Of a DNA stretch of 13,943 nucleotides, positions 8,427 to 13,943 are shown piece by piece. The number at the start of each line of letters is the position of its first letter. The stretch's first letter is position 1. The stretch lies in the NCBI GenBank assembly GCA_014239715.1, contig JAAZYJ010000393.1, positions 1-13,943 of the forward strand. The letters are read 5' to 3'. Source of the DNA: Flavobacteriales bacterium. Lineage in GTDB: Bacteria > Bacteroidota > Bacteroidia > Flavobacteriales > Parvicellaceae. Both the position numbers and the translations under genes were made by a program. The notes below the pieces were generated by a model. It ran no database searches. It was not told the DNA's origin and worked only from the letters and a program-made list of their open reading frames with translations.

Positions 8427-8444
8427 TTGTTAGCAATTATGGAT

Positions 8445-9965
8445 ATGAAAAAAGTAGTTCCTTTCTTGTTCGTTGGCTTTTTAGCTTCTTGTGGCAATGG
8501 TCAGCAGAATAAGCTCCACCTGGACGTGCTGACCAATAGTCTGGACACAGTAAAATTGGAAGCATCACAGGAAGCGGCATTGCCGTTTCAGGAGATCGAC
8601 ACCAATTACAATTCAATAGATCTGCTCTTGCCGGTAGGATTTAAATACGAAATTCTTTTTACTGAAGCCAGAGACAAAGTAACCCGAGCAGACGGCATGA
8701 AGTTTCCGGCAAAGGGCAATCATGATCTTTGCATTTACATACCGATAGACGGCTCCAGCACACATGGCTATTTGTATGTAGGCCACGAAGAACGATTTGT
8801 AAATGCTGATCTGGGTGACGGAGGTGGCGGAACTGTTTTTGAAGTGGTAAGAGATTCTGCCGGGTGGAACACAGTAGGAGATTTTAAGCACGTGGATTTC
8901 AGACCAATCCGAGACACACACCGCAATTGCGGAGGGACGATCACGCCCTGGGGAACGATTTTGAGTGCTGAAGAAACGTATCCTTCTTCGAATATGGACA
9001 TCTCGTTCAACGGCACTTATATTTCCAATCTTGCCCCTGTGAACGGGCGGGATGCATATACCAACTTTGGTTGGATGGTTGAAATTGATCCAATGACCCA
9101 AAAGCCGCTGCATAAGTTGTATGCTATGGGCAGGTTCATGCATGAGGAGGCGCAGTGTATGGCTGACGAAAAAACCGTTTATCTGACGGACGACTACCCG
9201 GTTGCTGTTTTTTTTAAGTTTGTGGCAGATCAAGCAGGTGATTACACAGAGGGCCAGCTGTATGCATTTAAACAAAGTTTAGATGGTGAATCCGGCGAGT
9301 GGCTCGAGCTTCCCAGAGACACGAACTCCCTGATACGTTGTAGAGACATTGCGTTAGAGAATGGCGCAACGTTATTTCAGCGACACGAGTGGATCGAAGA
9401 AGCTAATGGAAAGCTTTATATTTCAGAAACCGGTAACGTACAGTTCGACTGGAACAGGAGGATAAATGGCGGGGCTAAACCTGCTAAACATTTTATGGAA
9501 TCGTTCCATTTAGGAGGCAATATTTTTTCTGATGTGCATGGGAGGATCCTGGAGTTTGATCCGGCAACAAATAAAATGAGAAGCTATTTGGAAGGTGGTA
9601 TAGATGCAAAGGATTCAGCAACGGTTTTATCCAATCCGGATGGAAATTGTGTTCAAAAAATCAATGGCGTGGACTATCTGGTGATCAATGAAGATATTGA
9701 TTGGTATGATATGGGCAGAGTGCCTAAATATGTTGAAGCTGCCAGGCGACTGGTAAACGAGGTGTATTTTTTACCTTTGAACAAGAAGGATCCCGAGCTT
9801 AGCGATCTACTAAGATTTGCCATTGGGCCTAAAGGAAGTGAAACAACCGGCACTTACTTTACTCCGGATGGAAGCACGATGTTTTTAAATATTCAGCATC
9901 CTTGGCCACGAAACAAAGCCCCATTTAATAGATCAACGACAGTTGCTATAACCGGATTTAAATGA
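8445..9965 (+). CDS. PhoX/DUF839-family lipoprotein (putative metal-dependent phosphatase)
   Basis: A 506-residue protein of the PhoX-like (DUF839) beta-propeller family. PhoX alkaline phosphatases use an iron-calcium centre rather than zinc, but many relatives are uncharacterised. Family blocks are VGHEE (112-116), RDTHRNCGGTITPWGTILSAEE (156-177), with the iron-liganding cysteine position at C162, and a C-terminal YFTPDGSTMFLNIQHPWP (471-488). The N-terminus is a lipoprotein signal: MKKVVPFLFVGF then the lipobox LASC (13-16), so the mature protein should be lipid-anchored at Cys16, probably by Lgt encoded just upstream. I chose the ATG at 8445 because it gives a standard MKK signal; an ATG at 8439 (two residues longer) and a TTG at 8427 are possible. 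The stop overlaps the ABC ATPase start in ATGA, implying translational coupling. True substrate and metal are not shown by the sequence. Confidence 0.85.
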   Translation: MKKVVPFLFVGFLASCGNGQQNKLHLDVLTNSLDTVKLEASQEAALPFQEIDTNYNSIDLLLPVGFKYEILFTEARDKVTRADGMKFPAKGNHDLCIYIPIDGSSTHGYLYVGHEERFVNADLGDGGGGTVFEVVRDSAGWNTVGDFKHVDFRPIRDTHRNCGGTITPWGTILSAEETYPSSNMDISFNGTYISNLAPVNGRDAYTNFGWMVEIDPMTQKPLHKLYAMGRFMHEEAQCMADEKTVYLTDDYPVAVFFKFVADQAGDYTEGQLYAFKQSLDGESGEWLELPRDTNSLIRCRDIALENGATLFQRHEWIEEANGKLYISETGNVQFDWNRRINGGAKPAKHFMESFHLGGNIFSDVHGRILEFDPATNKMRSYLEGGIDAKDSATVLSNPDGNCVQKINGVDYLVINEDIDWYDMGRVPKYVEAARRLVNEVYFLPLNKKDPELSDLLRFAIGPKGSETTGTYFTPDGSTMFLNIQHPWPRNKAPFNRSTTVAITGFK

Positions 9966-10588
9966 TCGAGATTCAGAACATATCATTTTCCTATAAGGAT
10001 CAGGAAGTCATGAGCTTTCCTGACTTTGCTTTTCAGCAGGGAGAGCATGCCCTTGTTATTGGTAGTTCAGGGTGTGGCAAAACAACGTTGCTGCATTTGA
10101 TAGCCGGTCTGATCTTACCGGCAACAGGGAATATCAAAGTTGCAAATACAGAGGTGTCAGTACTGAGTGGTAGCAAGATGGATCGTTTCCGGGGAAGTAA
10201 CATTGGAGTCATTTTCCAAAAACCTCACTTTGTTAAGTCACTACGGGTGATCGAAAATGTAGTTCTTGCGCAAAATCTTGGATCCGGGGAAATCGACAAG
10301 ACGAAGGCTGAAGACTTGCTAAGTAAGCTAGGGCTGGGACATAAGATCAATGAGAAGGTGACCGATCTCAGTGAAGGAGAAAAGCAACGGGTTTCAATAG
10401 CCAGGGCATTGGTGAACAAGCCTAAACTCATACTCGCCGATGAACCTACTTCTGCTTTAGATGATGAAAACTGTAAAACCGTGATCGAGTTGCTAAAACA
10501 AGTTTCTGCGGATGCAAACTCCACTTTGCTGATCGTGACACATGATAATCGATTAAAAGAACATTTTGGCAAAAAGATAGAATTATGA
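9962..10588 (+). CDS. ABC transporter ATP-binding protein (MacB/LolD type)
   Basis: A 208-residue ABC ATPase. Walker A is GSSGCGKTT (34-42), the Q-loop glutamine is Q86 in FQKP, the signature is LSEGEKQR (136-143) in place of canonical LSGGQ, Walker B is LILADEPTSALD (156-167) and the switch histidine is H194 in VTHD. Its small size and SALDDEN D-loop region place it with ATPases that pair with FtsX/MacB/LolE-like permeases rather than classical import systems. It overlaps its neighbours by 4 nt on both sides (ATGA at 9962 and at 10585), so stoichiometric production with the permease that follows is likely. It probably powers the permease at the inner membrane. The substrate cannot be read from this subunit; the context suggests metal homeostasis. 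Confidence 0.93.
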   Translation: MIEIQNISFSYKDQEVMSFPDFAFQQGEHALVIGSSGCGKTTLLHLIAGLILPATGNIKVANTEVSVLSGSKMDRFRGSNIGVIFQKPHFVKSLRVIENVVLAQNLGSGEIDKTKAEDLLSKLGLGHKINEKVTDLSEGEKQRVSIARALVNKPKLILADEPTSALDDENCKTVIELLKQVSADANSTLLIVTHDNRLKEHFGKKIEL

Positions 10589-12036
10589 ATTCGCTTAAGC
10601 TAAGCTGGAAAAATATCAAATACAGACCCTGGAGGTCAGGATTAGCTGTTTTGCTGATGGCATCAGGTTTGAGTATTGTGATCGTATTGATCCTTACACA
10701 AGGTCAGATAGACGAAAAATTTAAAAACAACCTTGCCGAGATCGATCTGGTTGTTGGGGCTAAAGGATCCCCGCTTCAATTGGTTTTGAGCAGTGTCTAT
10801 CACATCGACAATCCCACAGGAAACATTCATCAGGACAGCTGTTCTTTTGTGAAAGACCATCCTTTTGTAGCGGGCTCTATCCCTATCTGTGTCGGAGATA
10901 ATTTCAATACATACAGGATTGTCGGAACAACAACAGATTATATAACCATGTATGAAGCAAAGCTAAGCTCAGGGAAATTATGGGATAAACCGATGCAGGT
11001 CGTGGTTGGAGCGAATGTGTTTGAGAAGTACCCGAATAAGCTAAAGCTGGGCAAAAGAATAACCGGCGGACATGGAATCGGAAATGAGCTGCTCGATGAA
11101 CACGACCATGCACACGATGCATCTCCATATGAAGTAGTAGGGATACTAGAAAGAACAGGAAAGGTATTGGATAATCTGCTTCTGTGCGATTACCGCAGCT
11201 CCTGGATAGTCCACTCAGGTCATGGCAATGAAGCAAGCTTTGATCTTAAATCCAAAGAAGATGTTGAGACGAGCAAAAGGAAAGATTCGGTGGAAATGGA
11301 AGGTGATTCCACTGTAATAGTCCAAGAAGAAATAGAGATTCTGGATAATGACTCTGAGGAAATTGAAGGGCCTGGATTAAAGGCAGACGATCACGGCCAT
11401 CACCACGACCACGATCACCACGGACATGAGCACCACGGTCACGATCACAAACCCCTTAACGTAGATAGTATATTGAAGACCATACCTGAATCCAGGAAAG
11501 AGATCACAGCGCTGTTGGTGAAGTACAAGAATCAGAGAGCCCAATTGTTTATTCCCAATGCGATCAATAGAAACTCATCCCTCATTGCAGCAGATCCTGA
11601 TATTGAAAGAGACCGGATGCTGAAGTTGGTTGATTCGGGTATTCAAACTGCCAACCTAATGGGGTATTTTGTATTGTTGATTTCTGCAATAAGTGTCTTT
11701 ATTGCCTTGTTTAGTTCGCTGAAGGATAGGGGGTATGAAATAGCGTTGATCAGGGTGCAAGGTGCCAGCAGGTTTAAGGTATTCGGCATGATCTTGGGCG
11801 AGGGATTGTTGCTTTCTTTATTAGGTTATATCTTTGCATTGATCGTCAGTCATTTAGGAATGTGGGTTGTGTCAGGAATACTGGAAAACAACTATCACTA
11901 CGCATTTAATGCCTGGGATTTTTCCTTGTTGGAAGGATATTTGTTGCTGGTTGCATTGATTATTGGCGCAATTTCTGCTCTAATCCCTGCAATTAAAGCA
12001 TATAGAACAGATATTTCTTCCACTTTAAGTAAATAA
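10585..12036 (+). CDS. FtsX/MacB-like ABC permease with His-rich periplasmic segment
   Basis: A 483-residue permease with the MacB/FtsX layout: one N-terminal transmembrane helix (about 18-38), a large extracytoplasmic domain (about 40-355), then three helices (about 358-378, 402-424 and 452-472). RNPWRSGL-type start (here YRPWRSGLAVLL, 13-24), IDLVVGAKGSPLQLVLSSVYH (53-73) and SSLKDRGYEIALIRVQGASR (377-396) are typical of the group. Within the extracytoplasmic domain HGIGNELLDEHDHAHD (163-178) is followed by YEVVGILERTG (182-192). Then comes an acidic linker (about 222-268) and a run from 270 to 288 in which 12 of 19 residues are histidine, interspersed with Asp, Glu and Gly. This strongly suggests binding of zinc or another soft divalent metal outside the inner membrane. 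The start overlaps the ATPase stop by 4 nt, and the DUF3299-like gene follows 4 nt after the stop. Direction of transport (uptake, efflux or a mechanical MacB-type role) is unknown. Confidence 0.9.
   Translation: MNSLKLSWKNIKYRPWRSGLAVLLMASGLSIVIVLILTQGQIDEKFKNNLAEIDLVVGAKGSPLQLVLSSVYHIDNPTGNIHQDSCSFVKDHPFVAGSIPICVGDNFNTYRIVGTTTDYITMYEAKLSSGKLWDKPMQVVVGANVFEKYPNKLKLGKRITGGHGIGNELLDEHDHAHDASPYEVVGILERTGKVLDNLLLCDYRSSWIVHSGHGNEASFDLKSKEDVETSKRKDSVEMEGDSTVIVQEEIEILDNDSEEIEGPGLKADDHGHHHDHDHHGHEHHGHDHKPLNVDSILKTIPESRKEITALLVKYKNQRAQLFIPNAINRNSSLIAADPDIERDRMLKLVDSGIQTANLMGYFVLLISAISVFIALFSSLKDRGYEIALIRVQGASRFKVFGMILGEGLLLSLLGYIFALIVSHLGMWVVSGILENNYHYAFNAWDFSLLEGYLLLVALIIGAISALIPAIKAYRTDISSTLSK
11389..11448 (+). 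repeat. low-complexity His/Asp codon tract inside the permease gene
   Basis: The DNA coding for the histidine run is an imperfect tandem of CAC/CAT and GAC/GAT codons with interspersed GGN. Such tracts can gain or lose units by slippage, so the number of histidines may vary between strains. Confidence 0.6.
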
Positions 12037-12040
12037 AAGT

Positions 12041-12493
12041 ATGATCAGCAAATTGAAAATAGTACCACTGATAGCATTGATTACAATTTCGTTGTCATTT
12101 ACGGGCTCAGAACCCATTAAGATCACATGGGAAATATTAAAAGATGTCAAGTTCTCTGACAAGTGGTCAGATGAATTTCAGGCGTACTATGCCGTACCGA
12201 CCTTTGGAAATAACATCAAGAAATACAATGGGAAGGAAATACAGATACGGGGCTACATCATACCGATCGATATCGTAGAGGGCTATTATGTGCTTTCTGC
12301 GAACCCTTACAGTCAATGTTTTTTCTGTGGTCAGGCAGGGCCTGAATCGGTGATGGAAGTGCAAATGAAAAAGGAATACACTGATCTTCGGATTGATCAG
12401 ATAATCACCTATAAAGGAAAGCTTCGACTGAACAAAGACGACATTTACCAGCTGAACTATATTTTAGAAGACGCAGAGATAATAGATCGTTAG
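12041..12493 (+). CDS. exported DUF3299-like protein with CFFCG motif
   Basis: A 150-residue protein with an N-terminal hydrophobic signal (about 1-22, MISKLKIVPLIALITISLSF) and a small mature domain. The most telling block is ANPYSQCFFCGQAGPESVMEV (87-107), with C93 and C96 in a C-x2-C arrangement preceding GPES. It is flanked by KEIQIRGYIIPID (65-77) and ITYKGKLRLNKDDIYQLNY (122-140), which read like strands of a small OB-like beta barrel. This layout resembles DUF3299 proteins, which accompany FtsX-like ABC transporters in zinc-responsive operons of gamma-proteobacteria. The family call is by eye and from memory. The two cysteines could bind metal or form a redox pair; nothing shows which. 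It lies 4 nt after the permease and its stop overlaps the convergent waaA stop by 4 nt, so it is the last gene of the + strand run. Confidence 0.75.
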   Translation: MISKLKIVPLIALITISLSFTGSEPIKITWEILKDVKFSDKWSDEFQAYYAVPTFGNNIKKYNGKEIQIRGYIIPIDIVEGYYVLSANPYSQCFFCGQAGPESVMEVQMKKEYTDLRIDQIITYKGKLRLNKDDIYQLNYILEDAEIIDR

Positions 12494-13701
12494 TTCAGTT
12501 CTTTAATTTGTTGAAGCAGCTTCTCGGTTGCTCCCGCTTTGGATTCTACAAAGCTTCTAGAATTGTTTCCCGCTTTTTGACGTTTTGCTTCGTCTGTTAT
12601 AAGCATATCCAGTGCAGAACTGAATTCATTTTCTGATACGGAAAACCCACCTCCTGATCGAGCTAATTCCATTCCTTCAGGGAATTTGGAATGATTGTTC
12701 CCGTATATAACCGGAATTCCGAAAGTAGCAGGCTCAAGAATGTTGTGCAGAGCATTTGAGAATCCTCCGCCAATAATAGCGATGTTAGCATAATGGTAGG
12801 CGCTTGCAAGCTGGCCAATGGTGTCAAGGATCATGACCTGAGTATTTTGTTTTGGCATTTCAGTGAATCGTTCAGTGGTTACACCAAGCTTGGTTTGTAT
12901 TTCATGTATATGCTTCTCCTGAATATCATGAGGTGCGATGATGTATTTGACAGCTCTGCCCGCATTATCCTGAATGAAATTGCTTAATAATGTTTCCTCT
13001 TTTTGCCAGGAGCTGCCAGCAATTACCAATAACTGATCGCTTTTGAACGCTTCGATCCTACTGTTGTGATTGACGGATTCCAATTGATCCAATACACGGT
13101 CGTAGCGAGTGTCACCGGTCATTACTGCATTAGAAAATCCATGCTTCAACAAAAGATCCAGTGATTCCTGGTTTTGAGTACATATTAAATTGCACATCTT
13201 CAATGTATTCTTCATGAACTTGCCATACCCCTTGAAATAGATCTGCTCCTTGCGAAAAGTGGCAGAGATCAGGTAAAGAGAAATGCCACGTTGATTCAGC
13301 TCGGAAAAATAATTATACCAGACCTCATACTTTACAAATATGGCTGCTTTTGGTTTTATTCGATCCAGAAAGTCCCTGGCGTTCGATCGTTTGTCCAGGG
13401 GCAAATAATATACTCCATCGGCCTTACTGTACTCTTTTCGGTTCTCGTATCCGGAAGGTGAAAAAAAAGTGATGACGATGCTAAGAGCAGGGTCTCGTTG
13501 TTTAATTCTTTCTATGACAGGTTTAGCTTGTTCAAACTCTCCCAATGAAGCGCAGTGAAACCAAATAGAGTTGCTGTAACTCCCGACCTTTTGGTTTTTC
13601 CTTCCCTTGATCCACAAGCGAGCTTTATTCTGAAATGGGGAAGCAAGCAATACGGCCAAATAATAGCTTTTGACACTTATGTTGTAAAAGAGCTTACCCA
13701 C
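12490..13701 (-). CDS. waaA: 3-deoxy-D-manno-octulosonic acid (Kdo) transferase
   Basis: WaaA (KdtA) is an inner-membrane GT-B glycosyltransferase that adds Kdo from CMP-Kdo to lipid IVA in LPS assembly. The 403 residues show a short hydrophobic N-terminus, then IWFHCASLGEFEQAKP (46-61) with the likely catalytic E55. Next come FFSPSGYENRK (79-89), VKYEVWYNYF (123-132), TGDTRYDRV (195-203), AGSSWQKEE (228-236), IIAPHD (254-259) and the CMP-Kdo binding block GGGFSNALHNILEPATFGIPVIYG (311-334). All are hallmarks of the family. Length compares with 425 in E. coli. The start codon is GTG at 13701; the reading frame closes at a stop seven codons upstream with no ATG between, so GTG is the best choice. 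It lies 25 nt after the partial gene upstream on the same strand, suggesting an operon. Whether the enzyme adds one or two Kdo residues cannot be told. Confidence 0.96.
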   Translation of the reverse strand: MGKLFYNISVKSYYLAVLLASPFQNKARLWIKGRKNQKVGSYSNSIWFHCASLGEFEQAKPVIERIKQRDPALSIVITFFSPSGYENRKEYSKADGVYYLPLDKRSNARDFLDRIKPKAAIFVKYEVWYNYFSELNQRGISLYLISATFRKEQIYFKGYGKFMKNTLKMCNLICTQNQESLDLLLKHGFSNAVMTGDTRYDRVLDQLESVNHNSRIEAFKSDQLLVIAGSSWQKEETLLSNFIQDNAGRAVKYIIAPHDIQEKHIHEIQTKLGVTTERFTEMPKQNTQVMILDTIGQLASAYHYANIAIIGGGFSNALHNILEPATFGIPVIYGNNHSKFPEGMELARSGGGFSVSENEFSSALDMLITDEAKRQKAGNNSRSFVESKAGATEKLLQQIKELN

Positions 13702-13726
13702 AATATTAAATATAGCATTTTAGCAA

Positions 13727-13943
13727 TTAGTCAATGTAGAAATCCCTCGGTGCTCTTTTACGGATGGGAACGATCCACCCAATTCTAACTCCCATTAAAA
13801 CATCGGTGCGTTTATCGTTCAGGACTGTCTCTCCGCCTGCTTGTCTGTCTCTTCGACCTCTAGTAAACCCTTCAGAAAATTCAATGCCTCCAAAAAAATT
13901 AGAAAGTCGATTGCTGCTCATGTGCGAATAACCCAGGAATTGG
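13727..13943 (-). CDS. C-terminal part of an uncharacterised, possibly outer-membrane, protein
   Basis: The reading frame is open to the window edge, so the 5' end is missing; about 72 C-terminal residues are visible. An internal ATG at 13921 gives 64 residues, but seven further in-frame codons upstream read QFLGYSH without a stop, so it is probably not the start. The text is rich in aromatic and Gly residues (NFFGGIEFSEGFTRGRR), then an Arg/Asp-rich loop, then MGVRIGWIVPI, an alternating pattern like a closing outer-membrane beta strand, and ends in APRDFYID. I know of similar C-termini in Bacteroidota outer-membrane proteins but cannot name the family. It precedes waaA by 25 nt on the same strand. 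Confidence 0.6.
   Translation of the reverse strand, partial: QFLGYSHMSSNRLSNFFGGIEFSEGFTRGRRDRQAGGETVLNDKRTDVLMGVRIGWIVPIRKRAPRDFYID

Noticed and set aside
8427..8444. TTG or earlier ATG start for the PhoX-like protein
   Set aside because: The ATG at 8445 gives a clean MKK lipoprotein signal; the ATG at 8439 remains possible but the TTG is unnecessary.
8613..9275. 220-codon open frame on the - strand
   Set aside because: It lies fully opposite the PhoX-like gene, whose family motifs are clear; the antisense text is Cys- and Arg-rich nonsense without motifs.
11389..11448. CRISPR or structural repeat array
   Set aside because: The repetition is explained by histidine and aspartate codons in an intact reading frame; there are no spacers.

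Overview
The window reads as chromosomal DNA of a member of the Bacteroidota (Bacteroidetes), probably a free-living or marine flavobacterium-like or cytophaga-like lineage. The reasons are several signal peptides ending in the 'AQ' cleavage style common in that phylum, little sign of Shine-Dalgarno sequences before starts, a Kdo transferase (so an LPS-bearing cell), a bleomycin-hydrolase-type peptidase carrying a signal peptide, and ACMSD of the kynurenine pathway. No tRNA, rRNA, insertion sequence, phage gene or CRISPR array is visible. The genes are intact, densely packed and mostly on the + strand. I cannot name a genus.

Left part (1-4234): a small exported protein of unknown function (167-535), a 227-nt gap with no gene, then a tight run of folE (GTP cyclohydrolase I), cysS (cysteinyl-tRNA synthetase, 2-nt gap) and an exported C1-family peptidase (3-nt gap). 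It is closed by a strong intrinsic terminator at 4198-4234.

Middle part (4240-12493): after an 18-bp perfect inverted repeat comes an apparent eight-gene co-directional run with gaps of at most 20 nt or short overlaps. The order is yidD, ACMSD, an M1-family metallopeptidase, lgt, a PhoX/DUF839-type lipoprotein, an ABC ATPase, a MacB/FtsX-type permease with a striking His-rich segment, and a DUF3299-like exported protein with a CFFCG motif. Several members serve the envelope: YidD in membrane-protein insertion, Lgt in lipoprotein lipidation, PhoX as a probable Lgt client, and the ABC module at the inner membrane.

The last three genes of that run are the most interesting part. ABC ATPase + FtsX-like permease + DUF3299-like protein matches the core of zinc-responsive loci I recall from gamma-proteobacteria (zrgABCDE of Vibrio cholerae and PA4063-PA4066 of Pseudomonas aeruginosa). 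Here, however, the separate His-rich periplasmic protein is absent from the window, and a 12-His-in-19-residue stretch sits inside the permease itself. The ATPase is joined by ATGA overlaps both to the permease and to the upstream PhoX-like gene.

Right part (12490-13943, - strand): waaA (Kdo transferase) converges on the DUF3299-like gene with a 4-nt tail-to-tail overlap. Upstream of waaA on the same strand is the C-terminal end of a protein that runs off the window, possibly an outer-membrane barrel.
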